A stretch of DNA of 64,000 nucleotides from positions 61,774 to 125,773 of the forward strand of contig NZ_MSIE01000019.1 of NCBI RefSeq assembly GCF_001921205.1, given 5' to 3'. The notes under the pieces are model-generated. The model was given only the letters and a program-made list of their open reading frames with translations. It did no database searches and had not been told where the DNA came from. Positions within the stretch are counted from its first letter, which is position 1, and each line of letters begins with the position of its first letter. Origin of the DNA: Actinophytocola xanthii. GTDB lineage: Bacteria; Actinomycetota; Actinomycetes; Mycobacteriales; Pseudonocardiaceae. Positions 1 through 8,645 of the stretch are shown one piece after another. The translations under genes and the position numbers were made by a program.

Positions 1-614
1 TGCTGCTCGCGGGTGACCTGACCCGGCACGGCACCGTCGAGGAGGCCCACGTCGTCGCCGACGAGTTCGCCGAGCTGCCGGTGCCGGTGGTGGCCGTCCT
101 CGGCAACCACGACCACCACAGTGACCAGGCCGACGACGTCACCAAGGTGTTGGAGGACCACGGCATCCGCGTCCTCGAGGGCGAGGGCGTGACGCTGGAG
201 ATCGGCGGCCGGCGCGTCGGCGTCGCCGGGGTGAAGGGCTTCGGCGGGGGCTTCGCCGGCAAGTGCGCGAGCAACTTCGGCGAACCCGAGATGAAGGCGT
301 TCGTCGGACACACGATCGAGATCGCCGAGCGGCTGCGCTCCGCCCTGGAGAGCCTGGACACCGATCTCCGCATCGCGCTCACCCACTACTCGCCGATCCC
401 GGAGACGCTGCGGGGCGAGCCCCCGGAGATCTATCCTTTCCTGGGCTGCTACCAGCTCGGTGAGGTGATCGACGACTGCGGCGTCGACCTGGCGCTCCAC
501 GGCCACGCGCACTTCGGCTGCGAACAGGGCGTGACGCCAGGGGGGACCCGTGTCCGCAACGTCGCCCAGCCGGTGATACGCAGCGCGTTCGCGACCTACG
601 GACTGGAGTCCTGA
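1..614 (+). CDS. Metallophosphoesterase, 5' end missing
   Basis: The reading frame is already open at base 3 and stops at 614, so the N-terminus lies outside the window. The visible part begins LLAGDLTRHG, the second metal-binding block (GD) of calcineurin-like phosphoesterases. It is followed by the GNHDHH block near base 105 and a GHAHFGC block near base 500, which give the Asn and His ligands of the di-metal centre. The family hydrolyses phosphate mono- or diesters; the substrate cannot be read from sequence. The protein is probably cytoplasmic. The GAF-ANTAR gene follows 23 bases downstream on the same strand, but functional coupling is unproven. Confidence 0.85.
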   Translation, partial: LLAGDLTRHGTVEEAHVVADEFAELPVPVVAVLGNHDHHSDQADDVTKVLEDHGIRVLEGEGVTLEIGGRRVGVAGVKGFGGGFAGKCASNFGEPEMKAFVGHTIEIAERLRSALESLDTDLRIALTHYSPIPETLRGEPPEIYPFLGCYQLGEVIDDCGVDLALHGHAHFGCEQGVTPGGTRVRNVAQPVIRSAFATYGLES

Positions 615-637
615 CACACCGTGCGAAGAGGGGACGC

Positions 638-1336
638 GTGCCTGCCGAGAACGACGGGGACCTGGCCAACCGGATGCTCCACCTCGCTCAGGAGCTCCAA
701 CGACAACCCGACCGCGAGACGACACTGCAGGCGATCGTCAAGGCCGTGGTCAACACCGTCCCCGGAGCGGAGTGGGCCGGCGTGTCCCTCGTCCGGGGAC
801 GGAAGGTCACCGCCGAGGTCCCCACCGACGAGATCGTGCGGCTGCTCGACGAATGCCAGAGCGAGCTGAACGAGGGACCGTGCCTGAGCGCGATCCGGGA
901 GCACCGGAGCGTCAACGTCCCCGACCTCGCCGCCCCGGACGTGGACTGGCCGCGGTTCGCGGCCGAGGCCGTGCGGCTCGGCGTGCGCAGCCTGCTCAGC
1001 TTCCAGCTGTTCGTCCAGCGGGAGACGCTGGGCGCGCTGAACCTGTACGGCCCGGAGCCGCACGCGTTCGTCGAGGACTCGGTCGTGATCGGCGACCTGT
1101 TCGCCCAGCACGCCGCGGTGGCCCTGGCCGGCGCGACCCAGGAGATGCGCCTGGGCGAGGCACTGCGCACCCGGGACCTCATCGGTCAGGCCAAGGGAAT
1201 CCTCATGCTGCGTGACGGCCTGGACGAGCACCAGGCCTTCGCCCGGCTCGTCCAGGCCTCCCAGCACGCCAACCTGAAGCTGGTCGACGCCGCCCAGTGG
1301 CTGATCGCCGAGGTCTCCCCGGAGAAGGCGCGGTAA
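638..1336 (+). CDS. GAF and ANTAR domain RNA-binding antiterminator-type regulator
   Basis: 232 aa from a GTG start. Residues about 20-160 form a GAF sensor domain (ligand unknown). Residues about 165-225 form an ANTAR domain: the stretch LIGQAKGILMLRDGL and the following helices match the three-helix RNA-binding fold that recognises paired hexanucleotide loops and prevents termination. Actinobacteria carry many GAF-ANTAR proteins of this size. It lies between a phosphoesterase and a secreted hydrolase in the same direction, but its RNA targets are not evident nearby. Family assignment is firm; the signal sensed and target are unknown. Confidence 0.88.
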   Translation: MPAENDGDLANRMLHLAQELQRQPDRETTLQAIVKAVVNTVPGAEWAGVSLVRGRKVTAEVPTDEIVRLLDECQSELNEGPCLSAIREHRSVNVPDLAAPDVDWPRFAAEAVRLGVRSLLSFQLFVQRETLGALNLYGPEPHAFVEDSVVIGDLFAQHAAVALAGATQEMRLGEALRTRDLIGQAKGILMLRDGLDEHQAFARLVQASQHANLKLVDAAQWLIAEVSPEKAR

Positions 1337-1383
1337 CCACGCGGCACCCGACGAAACCCGGTCCATCCGACAAAGGAGTCCGC

Positions 1384-2643
1384 ATGGCCAACGTGATCAG
1401 TCGTCGAAGTGTTCTGGTCGCCGGTGCGGGTGGGGCCGCGGGGCTGGCGTTGCCCGCCGCCCCCGCCCACGCGGAAGGCGGCCAGGCGACCAGCGTGGGC
1501 TTCGTCCTCGACGCGACGACCCTCGACGGGGGTGAGCAGGTCACCTCGGTCACCCTGGACACCTCCCGGCTCGGGCGGATCGATCCGGCGAGCCTGACGA
1601 CCAGCACGTTCAGCGTCCACGCCACGGCCACCAGCCCGATCCCCACCGGCGGTCAGGCCGTGGGCTACGACCTCGACCGCCCGGTGACCGACATCCGGCT
1701 CGACCGCCGCGGGGACGTCGTCCTCACGCTGAGCCACGGCGAGGGCCAGGTCGGTGGCGGCACCCTCGGGTACCTGGTGAGCAGGGGCCGCAACGTCCGG
1801 CTCGACCTCGTCTACACGATCACGCAGAACTCCCCGATCCTCCTGCGCGGCGGGCGGCCGGTCACGATCTCGCGCTTCGTCCAGGGCCGGCTGGTCAACC
1901 CCGAGGTCGACGCCTTCGGTTACCACGTCTCCGCCTCGGGCATGAAGTACCGGCTCTACTCCCCCACCCGCTCGCCCCGGCACGGCCGGCGTCCGCTGGT
2001 CGTCTGGCTGCACGGCGGAGGTGAGGGTGCCTCGCTGCCGGACGGCTACTACGACAACGAGACCACGCTGCGCGCCAACCGCGGCGCGCTCGGCTTCGCC
2101 ACCCGGGCGGCACAACGGATCTTCGGCGGCGCCCACGTCGTCGTCCCGCAGAGCACCTCCGCCTGGATGCAGGACGGGCCCGGCTTCGCCCCGCTCATCG
2201 CCGAGATCATCAACGAGGTCGTCCGCAGCCGCCCCGTCGATCGCGGACGCGTCTGCGTGGCCGGTGCCAGCAACGGCGGCTACATGAGCCTGAAGCTGAC
2301 CACGGTCTACCCCACCCTGTTCGCGGCGTCGGTACCGGTGTGCGGCGTGGTCGCCCCCCGCCAGCCCGGCACCCCGCCGCTGGTCCCCGACAGCGAGCTG
2401 GCCGCGATCAGCACTCCCACCTGGCTGGTCACCTCCCGCGACGACACCACGGTGGACCCGCAGGCCAACACCGTCCACGCGCACGAGCTCATCCCCGGCT
2501 CCCTGATGACGCTCTACGACCAGGTCGTCTGGAACGGCTACCGGTTCCCCGGCCACTGGTCCTGGATCTACGTGGCCCGCAACCACCCGAGCATCGGCGG
2601 GACCGACCTCTGGTCGTGGATGGCCCGCCAACGCCGCCGGTGA
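1384..2643 (+). CDS. Tat-exported alpha/beta hydrolase (prolyl oligopeptidase/esterase-like)
   Basis: 419 aa. The ATG at 1384 was chosen because AAAGGAG lies just upstream at 1372-1378 and because the protein then opens with a textbook Tat signal: SRRSVLVAGAGG followed by a hydrophobic run and an AHA cleavage site. In the mature part, VVWLHGGG forms the oxyanion-hole region and VAGASNGGYM carries the nucleophile elbow GxSxGG, as in secreted PHB-depolymerase-like esterases and prolyl oligopeptidase relatives. An N-terminal Ig-like domain of about 170 residues precedes the catalytic domain. It is expected outside the membrane. Its stop overlaps the next start by four bases. Confidence 0.85.
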   Translation: MANVISRRSVLVAGAGGAAGLALPAAPAHAEGGQATSVGFVLDATTLDGGEQVTSVTLDTSRLGRIDPASLTTSTFSVHATATSPIPTGGQAVGYDLDRPVTDIRLDRRGDVVLTLSHGEGQVGGGTLGYLVSRGRNVRLDLVYTITQNSPILLRGGRPVTISRFVQGRLVNPEVDAFGYHVSASGMKYRLYSPTRSPRHGRRPLVVWLHGGGEGASLPDGYYDNETTLRANRGALGFATRAAQRIFGGAHVVVPQSTSAWMQDGPGFAPLIAEIINEVVRSRPVDRGRVCVAGASNGGYMSLKLTTVYPTLFAASVPVCGVVAPRQPGTPPLVPDSELAAISTPTWLVTSRDDTTVDPQANTVHAHELIPGSLMTLYDQVVWNGYRFPGHWSWIYVARNHPSIGGTDLWSWMARQRRR

Positions 2644-3392
2644 GCCGGGGAGTCCTCGTCACCGGGGCGTCCGGCGGGATCGGGCGGGCCATCGCGCGCG
2701 CGTTCGCCGGTGCGGGCGACCGGGTGGCGGTGCACTACTCGGCGCGGCGCGCCGAGGCCGAGCGGACCCTCGCCGAGCTGCCCGGCGAGGGACACGCGCT
2801 GGTCTCGGGCGACCTGGCCGATCCGAACCAGGTAGCGGACCTGGCCGGGGACGCGGACACCGCACTCGGCGGCGTGGGGGTGCTGGTGAACAACGCCGCG
2901 GTCGTGACGGCCGGCTACGCGGTGCCCGACGTCGACTACGAGGCCTGGCAGCAAGCCTGGCGCGACACGCTCGCGGTGAACCTGCTCGGCGCGGCCAACC
3001 TCAGCTACCGCGTCGCGCGCCGGCTCATCGAGCGGGGTGCCGAGGGCGTGATCGTGAACGTCGGCTCCCGCGGCGCCTACCGCGGCGAGCCGGACGCCCC
3101 CGCGTACGGCGCGAGCAAGGCCGGCCTGCACGCCCTCGGTCAGTCGCTCGCCGTGTCCCTCGCCCCGTACGGCATCGCGGTGGCCTCGGTCGCACCCGGT
3201 TTCGTCGAGACCGACCGGGTCGCCGACCGGCTCGCCGGGGAAAGCGGAGCCGCGATCCGCGCGCAGAGCCCGTACGGCCGGGTGGCCACCCCGGAGGAGG
3301 TCGCCGCCGCCGTCGTCTACCTCGCCTCGCCGGCCGCCCGCTGGTCCACCGGCGCGGTCCTCGACGTCAACGGGGCCTCCTACCTCCGCTGA
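2640..3392 (+). CDS. SDR-family NAD(P)-dependent oxidoreductase
   Basis: 250 aa, GTG start overlapping the previous stop (GTGA), so translation is probably coupled to the secreted hydrolase. The Rossmann motif TGASGGIGRA lies at residues 7-16, NNAAV marks the adenine-binding region, and YGASK carries the catalytic Tyr and Lys. The C-terminal DVNGASY ending matches the FabG-like classical SDRs. Substrate unknown. An upstream in-frame extension reading through the hydrolase gene is out of frame with it and is a shadow. Confidence 0.87.
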   Translation: MSRGVLVTGASGGIGRAIARAFAGAGDRVAVHYSARRAEAERTLAELPGEGHALVSGDLADPNQVADLAGDADTALGGVGVLVNNAAVVTAGYAVPDVDYEAWQQAWRDTLAVNLLGAANLSYRVARRLIERGAEGVIVNVGSRGAYRGEPDAPAYGASKAGLHALGQSLAVSLAPYGIAVASVAPGFVETDRVADRLAGESGAAIRAQSPYGRVATPEEVAAAVVYLASPAARWSTGAVLDVNGASYLR

Positions 3393-3614
3393 CCGAGCCA
3401 CTCTCGGCGTCGTCGGCGCCGCCCACCGCCCGGCCCGTATCCCGACACCCACCAGCCGACCCGCGAGCGGCTGACCGGGCGCGGGAGGGTGTACGGTGAC
3501 CACGGCGGCCCGCCCAGTTCTGCCTCGGGCCCCTTTTCTCAGTCGACCACCACGCGCCGCGGTCCAGGTGGATCCGCGCCGGGCAGGACGACCCATCGAC
3601 GTTTCGGAGTACTC
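3393..3614 (+). promoter_or_regulatory. Non-coding leader of the DEAD-box helicase gene
   Basis: 222 bases between the SDR stop and the helicase start hold no convincing gene. The last 100 bases or so, including CCCTTTTCTCAGTCG and the segment just before the start (TTTCGGAGTACTC), look like a long untranslated leader. Cold-inducible helicase and csp genes often carry such leaders, but I see no defined riboswitch and cannot fold it reliably here. Confidence 0.4.
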
Positions 3615-5036
3615 ATGGCGGCACGCCGCCCTCATCGCGTTTCCCCTTCCCCTTCCGACAGCTCGGCGACCGGCGATGTCACCTTCGCGCAGCTGGGTGT
3701 CCCGGCGAGGCTGGTCACGGCCCTGACGGCCCAGGGCATCCTCAGTCCGTTCCCCATCCAGGCGGCGACGCTGCCCGACTCCCTGGCCGGCCGTGACGTG
3801 CTGGGCCGTGGCCGGACCGGCTCGGGCAAGACCTACGCGTTCGCGCTACCCGTGCTCGCACGGCTCGCCACCAGCACCGCCACGCGGCGTCCCGGCCGGC
3901 CCAGGGCGCTGGTTCTCGCGCCCACCCGGGAGCTGGTCGACCAGATCGCGGCGTCGATCGCCCCGCTGGCCGACGCGCTGTCCCTGCGCGCCATGACCGT
4001 CTACGGCGGGGTACGTCCCGGCCCGCAGATCGCGGGGCTTCGCGCCGGCGTCGATGTGCTCATCGCCTGCCCCGGTCGGCTCGCCGACCACGTCGCGTCC
4101 GGCCACGCCCGGCTCGACGCCGTGGAGATCTCCGTGCTGGACGAGGCCGACCACATGGCCGACCTCGGCTTCCTGCCGGAGGTCACCCGGCTGCTCGGCC
4201 AGACACCCCGCGACGGTCAGCGTCTGCTCTTCTCCGCCACCCTCGACGCCGGGGTCGACGTGCTGGTTCGGCGCTTCCTGCGGCAACCGGTGACCCACAG
4301 CGTCGACTCGGTCGCCTCACCGGTCGCGACCATGACCCACCACGTGCTGCATGTACCACCGGCGGCCCGGCTCCCGGTACTGGTCGACCTGACCGCCGCC
4401 CCCGGGCGCACGCTGGTGTTCACCCGCACGAAGCGGGGTGCCACGAAGCTCACCCGTCAACTCGTCGCCGAGGGAGTTCCCGCCGTCGAACTGCACGGCA
4501 ACCTCGGCCAGTCGGCCCGCGCGCGCAACCTGCTCGCCTTCGCCGAGGGCAGCGCCGCCACTCTGGTCGCCACCGACATCGCCGCCCGCGGTATCCACGT
4601 GGACAACGTCGCGCTGGTGATCCACGCCGACCCGCCGACGGAGCACAAGGCATACCTGCACCGCTCGGGGCGCACCGCACGAGCTGGAGCGTCCGGCACC
4701 GTCGTCACCCTGATGACCGACCCGCAGGTCGCCGATGTCCGCGACCTCACCCGCAAGGCCGGCATCACCGCCACCGTCACCCGCCTTCGCCCGGGCCATC
4801 CGCTGCTCACCCAACTCGCGCCCGGGGAGCGCAGCTATGTCGCGCCCAGCCCGGCAGCTGCGCCGACCGAGCCCTCGCGCCGGCGCGCGCGACCCCACGG
4901 CACCACAGCCCAGCCGAGGAAGACCCCGCGGAAACGACCCACGGCGACCGGCGCCGAGCCGACCGCCACACCGAAGACCGCCGGAATCGCGGCGTTCTCG
5001 GCGGGAACGCGCACCGCCCGACGTTCCCGCCGCTGA
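3615..5036 (+). CDS. DEAD/DEAH box ATP-dependent RNA helicase
   Basis: 473 aa. Motifs occur in order: Q motif near FPIQ, motif I GRTGSGKT, motif Ia PTRELVDQ, motif II DEAD inside LDEADHMAD, motif III SAT, and motif VI HRSGRTARAG. The C-terminal 90 residues are a basic, Pro- and Arg-rich tail (RRRARPHG, RKTPRKRP) typical of actinobacterial RhlE-like helicases and probably RNA-binding. The ATG at 3615 is preferred because the upstream in-frame extension shows no helicase features. Expected role: unwinding structured RNA during ribosome assembly or cold and stress adaptation. Confidence 0.92.
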   Translation: MAARRPHRVSPSPSDSSATGDVTFAQLGVPARLVTALTAQGILSPFPIQAATLPDSLAGRDVLGRGRTGSGKTYAFALPVLARLATSTATRRPGRPRALVLAPTRELVDQIAASIAPLADALSLRAMTVYGGVRPGPQIAGLRAGVDVLIACPGRLADHVASGHARLDAVEISVLDEADHMADLGFLPEVTRLLGQTPRDGQRLLFSATLDAGVDVLVRRFLRQPVTHSVDSVASPVATMTHHVLHVPPAARLPVLVDLTAAPGRTLVFTRTKRGATKLTRQLVAEGVPAVELHGNLGQSARARNLLAFAEGSAATLVATDIAARGIHVDNVALVIHADPPTEHKAYLHRSGRTARAGASGTVVTLMTDPQVADVRDLTRKAGITATVTRLRPGHPLLTQLAPGERSYVAPSPAAAPTEPSRRRARPHGTTAQPRKTPRKRPTATGAEPTATPKTAGIAAFSAGTRTARRSRR

Positions 5037-5180
5037 GCCGCCCCGCGGGCAACCCCGCTAGAAAGCCAGCACGGCCGCGGTGACAACGCGTCGCGCAGGA
5101 AACCGGTCGCCATGAGGCCGAACCCTGTCACGCCCGTGGGTCGCGCCGGCCAGCGCACCCGATCATGGCGCCAATCGAAC

Positions 5181-5199
5181 TAAGGGTAGCCTCAGCAAA
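5181..5199 (+). promoter_or_regulatory. Probable DmdR/IdeR iron box
   Basis: TAAGGGTAGCCTCAGCAAA matches 14 of 19 positions of the actinobacterial iron-box consensus TTAGGTTAGGCTCACCTAA (consensus from memory). It ends 18 bases before the siderophore-interacting protein start, where repressor binding would block transcription when iron is sufficient. Confidence 0.6.
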
Positions 5200-5217
5200 G
5201 AACTGAGGAGGCTCGCG

Positions 5218-5976
5218 ATGACCACTGCCCAGCGTCCGATGATGGCCACGGTGACCGCCACCAGGTCGCTGACCGAGCGCATGGTCCGGATCACGCTGGC
5301 AGGCGAGGAGCTGCACTCCTTCGCCCACGTGGGGCCCGACCAGCTGGTGCGGCTGTTCCTGCCCACCGGCCCGGGCGCGCCGCCCCTCCCGGCCACCTCC
5401 GACTGGTGGCCCGAGCTGTGCGCCATGCCCGAGGCGACCCGCCCGGTCCTGCGCAACTACACCGTCCGGCGCCACGACCCGGTGCGCCGGGAGCTGGACA
5501 TCGACTTCGTGCTGCACGGGCACGGCCTCGAGTCCGGACCCGGCTCGACCTGGGCGGCCGGCGCCGCCCCCGGCGACCGGATCGGCGTGCTCAGCGACGG
5601 CGCGGACTACGCGCCGCCGGCCGACACGACCTGGCAGTTGCTGGTCGGCGACGAGGCGGCGGTGCCCGCGATCGCCGCCATCCTCGAACAGCTGACCTGC
5701 CCGGCCGTGGTGCTGATCGAGGTCGCCGACGCGCTCGACGAGCTGCCGCTGGCCATCCCGCCGGGCACGTCGGTCAGCTGGCTGCACCGCCGCGACGCGG
5801 TCCGCGGCGAGCCGGCGGTGGCCGCCGTGCGGGCGCTCGAGCTGCCCGAGGGCGTCCCCTACGTCTGGGTTGCCGGGGAGTCCGCCCTGGCCACCGGCGT
5901 GCGGCGGCACCTGGTGAAGGACCGCGGCCTGGCCAAGGAGCGGATCTACTTCTGCGGCTACTGGCGCGCCGGCTGA
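5218..5976 (+). CDS. Siderophore-interacting protein (FAD-binding ferric reductase)
   Basis: 252 aa with a GAGGAG ribosome site 7 bases before ATG. The N-terminal FAD-binding domain contains the R-N-Y-T motif (VLRNYTVRRHD) and the HGHG segment; the C-terminal NADPH/SIP domain has WVAGES and ends with the family signature YFCGYWRAG. Such cytoplasmic enzymes reduce Fe(III) in imported siderophores to release iron. No siderophore synthesis or uptake genes are beside it. The iron-box-like site directly upstream fits iron-dependent repression. Confidence 0.92.
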   Translation: MTTAQRPMMATVTATRSLTERMVRITLAGEELHSFAHVGPDQLVRLFLPTGPGAPPLPATSDWWPELCAMPEATRPVLRNYTVRRHDPVRRELDIDFVLHGHGLESGPGSTWAAGAAPGDRIGVLSDGADYAPPADTTWQLLVGDEAAVPAIAAILEQLTCPAVVLIEVADALDELPLAIPPGTSVSWLHRRDAVRGEPAVAAVRALELPEGVPYVWVAGESALATGVRRHLVKDRGLAKERIYFCGYWRAG

Positions 5977-5995
5977 GCTTCGGGCTACGCTGCCC

Positions 5996-6020
5996 AACTA
6001 TATCCACCCCGGATACAGTA
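5996..6020. promoter_or_regulatory. Inverted repeat, likely PadR operator
   Basis: AACTATATCC and GGATACAGTA flank a 5-base spacer; the 10-base arms pair at 8 positions and the inner TATCC/GGATA is perfect. It sits 28 bases before the PadR start, the usual place for autoregulation by this family. Confidence 0.55.
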
Positions 6021-6048
6021 CTCCTGGTACGAGTTGGAGCCGAACCGC

Positions 6049-6405
6049 ATGACGAGCCCGGAACCACCGACACCGGCGGTGTTCGTGCTGCTGGTCGCCC
6101 TGAGCCGGGTACCGCGGCACGGCTACGGGCTGGGGCAGGAGGTCCAGCGGATGACCGACGGCCGCGTGCGGTTGGGCGCGGGCACGCTCTACCGCTCGCT
6201 GCAGCGGATGCGGGTCGCCGGCTGGGTCGAGGAGTCCGGCTCCGACACCGACGACGAACGGCGGCGCGTCTACTCGCTGACGCCGGCCGGTCGGTCCGCC
6301 GCCCGTGCCGAGACCCGGCGGCTGGCCGACCTGGTGGCGCTGGCCACCGAGGCCGGCCTGCTCGAGGACGCCCCGACCCCGAGAGAGGACGAGCACACCC
6401 CATGA
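6049..6405 (+). CDS. PadR-family transcriptional regulator
   Basis: 118 aa. Start ATG at 6049 follows GGAG at 6036-6039 with 9-base spacing; a TTG at 6034 is possible but lies on top of that ribosome site. The winged-helix PadR signature is clear: HGYGLGQEVQ, then GTLYRSLQRM, then the basic wing DDERRRVYSLTPAG. PadR proteins repress neighbouring genes until a small ligand binds. It is translationally coupled (ATGA) to a VOC protein, its probable target. The inverted repeat just upstream is a likely self-operator. Confidence 0.9.
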   Translation: MTSPEPPTPAVFVLLVALSRVPRHGYGLGQEVQRMTDGRVRLGAGTLYRSLQRMRVAGWVEESGSDTDDERRRVYSLTPAGRSAARAETRRLADLVALATEAGLLEDAPTPREDEHTP

Positions 6406-6860
6406 CGCTGACCGACTTCCCCCCGATCACCGTCCAGCTGATCGTCGCGGACGCCGACGCGGCCGTGCGCTTCTACCGCGAGGCGTTCGGCGCGGACGAG
6501 CTGGTGCGCAACCCCGCGGCCGACGGCAAGCGGGTCCTGCACTGCGAGCTGCTGGTGCACGGCACCCGGCTGCTGCTCCACGACGAGTTCCCCGAGCAAG
6601 GCCACCTCGCACCGACCTCGCTTGGCGGCACCTCGGTCACGATGCACCTGTACGTGGCCGATGCGGACGCGGTGTTCGAGCGTGCGGTCGAGGCCGGGGC
6701 CACCGTCGAGCTCCCCGTCCAGGACGCGTTCTGGGGGGACCGCTACGGCATCCTGCGCGACCCCGCCGGCCACCGGTGGTCGGTCGCGACGCCGCGTGAG
6801 GACCCGGCACCCTCCGAGCTCCGCGCCCAGGCGGACGCCTACAACGCCGGTCAAGGGTGA
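6402..6860 (+). CDS. VOC-family (glyoxalase/bleomycin-resistance fold) protein
   Basis: 152 aa. The beta-alpha-beta-beta-beta repeats of the vicinal oxygen chelate fold are visible: ADADAAVRFYREAFGA at the N-terminal half and the closing WGDRYGILRDPAGHRW, which is the hallmark end of PhnB/glyoxalase-like proteins. Members bind metals or drugs; which one this does cannot be told. It starts inside the PadR stop, so the pair is an operon, suggesting the regulator controls a detoxification or drug-binding function. Confidence 0.85.
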   Translation: MTLTDFPPITVQLIVADADAAVRFYREAFGADELVRNPAADGKRVLHCELLVHGTRLLLHDEFPEQGHLAPTSLGGTSVTMHLYVADADAVFERAVEAGATVELPVQDAFWGDRYGILRDPAGHRWSVATPREDPAPSELRAQADAYNAGQG

Positions 6861-7028
6861 TCAGAAACTCGGCGTGACGCTCGTTGCGAACCGCCCACGT
6901 CGGGCGGGCCGGACGGTTAGGCTGCGGCGAGCGTCCCGGCCCACCGGCACGGGCCTCGGCACGTCCAACGAGGACGCTTCACCACCCCCGTTCCGTCGGG
7001 CGAACCGAGAGATGGACCACCGCTTGTC

Positions 7029-7904
7029 ATGACCGACCTGATCATCGCCGTCGCCCTGTGCGTCGCGTGCGCCATCGCGTACGCGACCGCGGCCCTCATC
7101 CAGGCCCGCTACACCCATCTCACGGTCCTGGAGCTGGCCCGCGTCCCGCAGCTGTGGGTGGCGCTCGGGCTCAACGCGCTCGGCGCGGCGCTGCACGTCA
7201 CGTCGCTGGCCTTCGGTCCGCTCTCGCTCATCCAGCCCCTCGGGGTGCTCACCCTGGTCATCGCGGTCCCCCTGGCCGCCATGACCGCCCAGCGCCAGCT
7301 GACCCGCCTGGAGCTCGGCGGGATGGTGAACACGGTGATCGGCCTCGCCGGCCTGGCGCTGATCATCACGACGGCCGGCGACACCGAGACGCTCACCTCC
7401 ACCGAGCTCACCGCACTGCTCGTGGCCACGACGGCGGTCGTCACGCTGCTCGGCCTGCAGGGACGACGCGCGGGCGCGTCGTCCCTGTGGGAGGCGGTGG
7501 CCGGCGGCCTGGCCTACGCCGTCTGCTCGACGCTGTGCCAGACCGTGGTGGTGACCGTCGGTGACGAGGGAGCGGGGGTGCTGCTGCGCCCCGGCACGGT
7601 CGTCGCGGTGATCGGCATCGCGGTCTTCGCGGTCGTCGCGACCGTGTTGACCCAGCGCTCGTACCGGCACGGGCTCGGCGCGCCGCTGGCCGTGACCAAC
7701 CTGGCCAACCCCGCCGCCGCTACCGCGATCGGCGTCGGCCTGCTGGGCGAGCACCTGGCGACGACCCCGGTCGAGATCGTCCTCGCCGTCGTCTGCGCGG
7801 TGCTCGCCGCGTTCGGCGTGTCCCAGCTCGCCCGCGCCCGTGACGCGGCGGCCACCGAGCCGGCGCCCCTCCCACCCCGCGAGGACGTCCCGGCCGCCAC
7901 GTAG
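7029..7904 (+). CDS. DMT-superfamily membrane transporter
   Basis: 291 aa, almost entirely hydrophobic with about nine to ten membrane segments and a short hydrophilic C-terminal tail (EPAPLPPREDVPAAT). The segment SLIQPLGVLTLVIAVPLA and the matching C-terminal half fit the duplicated DMT/NIPA-like fold. Substrate unknown (metabolite, drug or magnesium are all possible in this superfamily). It converges with the DsbA-like gene, whose stop lies 17 bases away. The 168 bases upstream (6861-7028) contain no gene. Confidence 0.75.
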   Translation: MTDLIIAVALCVACAIAYATAALIQARYTHLTVLELARVPQLWVALGLNALGAALHVTSLAFGPLSLIQPLGVLTLVIAVPLAAMTAQRQLTRLELGGMVNTVIGLAGLALIITTAGDTETLTSTELTALLVATTAVVTLLGLQGRRAGASSLWEAVAGGLAYAVCSTLCQTVVVTVGDEGAGVLLRPGTVVAVIGIAVFAVVATVLTQRSYRHGLGAPLAVTNLANPAAATAIGVGLLGEHLATTPVEIVLAVVCAVLAAFGVSQLARARDAAATEPAPLPPREDVPAAT

Positions 7905-7921
7905 AGCGCGCGCCGGCCGCG

Positions 7922-8614
7922 TCAGGCCTTGCTGCCCATCACCGCACGGCGTACCAGGTCGCCGTACACCTCGGGGTCGTCGCGCTCGACCACCGGGGAG
8001 CCGGTGCCCGGCCCGTCCGGCCAGCGCAGCTCGACGCCCGGGTTGTGCACCTCGTAGCCGTCGGCGAAGAACAGGTGAGGGCTGCCCCGCACGGCGTCGC
8101 GGTGCTCGCGGTAGTCCCGCATCATCGTCGCGCGGGCGCTGCCGTCGTCGAGCGCGGCGCCGAGGGCCTCGACGTCCACGCTCGGACACGACGAGGCGAC
8201 GTCCAGGATCTCGTGGCGCAGCGCGATGCAGCGGCTGTCCCGGAACAAGGCCAGCCGCAGCGCCAGGTCCAGCTCCTCGGCCGCCCGCAGCGACTGCCGC
8301 TTCGCCGCGTGCACCGCCTCGTTCGCCGGCGCCGCGGTGACCGGCCAGGTCGACGGGTCGCCCTGCCAGCTCGTCCAGCCCAGCTCGGGCTCGAGCGCCT
8401 GGACGACGGGCAGCTCGGCGTCCACGACGCGTTTGGCGACCGGGGCACTGTTGACGTCCTCGAGCAGGAACGACCGGTGGTCCAGGTGCACGTCCTCGTC
8501 CAGCGCGAACTCGGTCCTCGCCCGCAGCAGGCGGGCGATCGCCACCGTCGCCCACGGGCAGGCGATGTCGCTGTAGACGACGATCGTGCCGTCCCGGACC
8601 TCCGGTGCGCCCAC
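7922..8614 (-). CDS. DsbA-family (thioredoxin-fold) oxidoreductase-like protein
   Basis: About 230 aa. AGGAGG at 8625-8630 is only one base from a GTG at 8623 but ten bases from the GTG at 8614, so the second is preferred. The N-terminal beta strand and active-site region read YSDIACPWA: a single Cys19 replaces the usual CxxC pair, as in FrnE and 2-hydroxychromene-2-carboxylate isomerase-like members. The helical insertion and the DGYEVHNPG segment near the C-terminus fit the DSBA domain. It has no signal peptide, so it is cytoplasmic; it may use mycothiol or act as an isomerase, which is inference. Confidence 0.8.
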   Translation of the reverse strand: MGAPEVRDGTIVVYSDIACPWATVAIARLLRARTEFALDEDVHLDHRSFLLEDVNSAPVAKRVVDAELPVVQALEPELGWTSWQGDPSTWPVTAAPANEAVHAAKRQSLRAAEELDLALRLALFRDSRCIALRHEILDVASSCPSVDVEALGAALDDGSARATMMRDYREHRDAVRGSPHLFFADGYEVHNPGVELRWPDGPGTGSPVVERDDPEVYGDLVRRAVMGSKA

Positions 8615-8645
8615 GCCGGTCACCCCTCCTGTCCTGGCCGGCGGC

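Noticed and set aside
1297..1383. Upstream start for the secreted hydrolase at 1297
   Set aside because: It lies inside the GAF-ANTAR gene and would bury the Tat signal; AAAGGAG before ATG 1384 decides.
2568..3635. Antisense open frame opposite the SDR and helicase leader
   Set aside because: No motif or credible start, and it overlaps the SDR gene entirely.
6861..8555. Long antisense open frame overlapping the DMT transporter and DsbA-like genes
   Set aside because: Arg- and Gly-rich low-complexity translation, no recognisable domain, and it covers well-supported genes; a GC-driven shadow.
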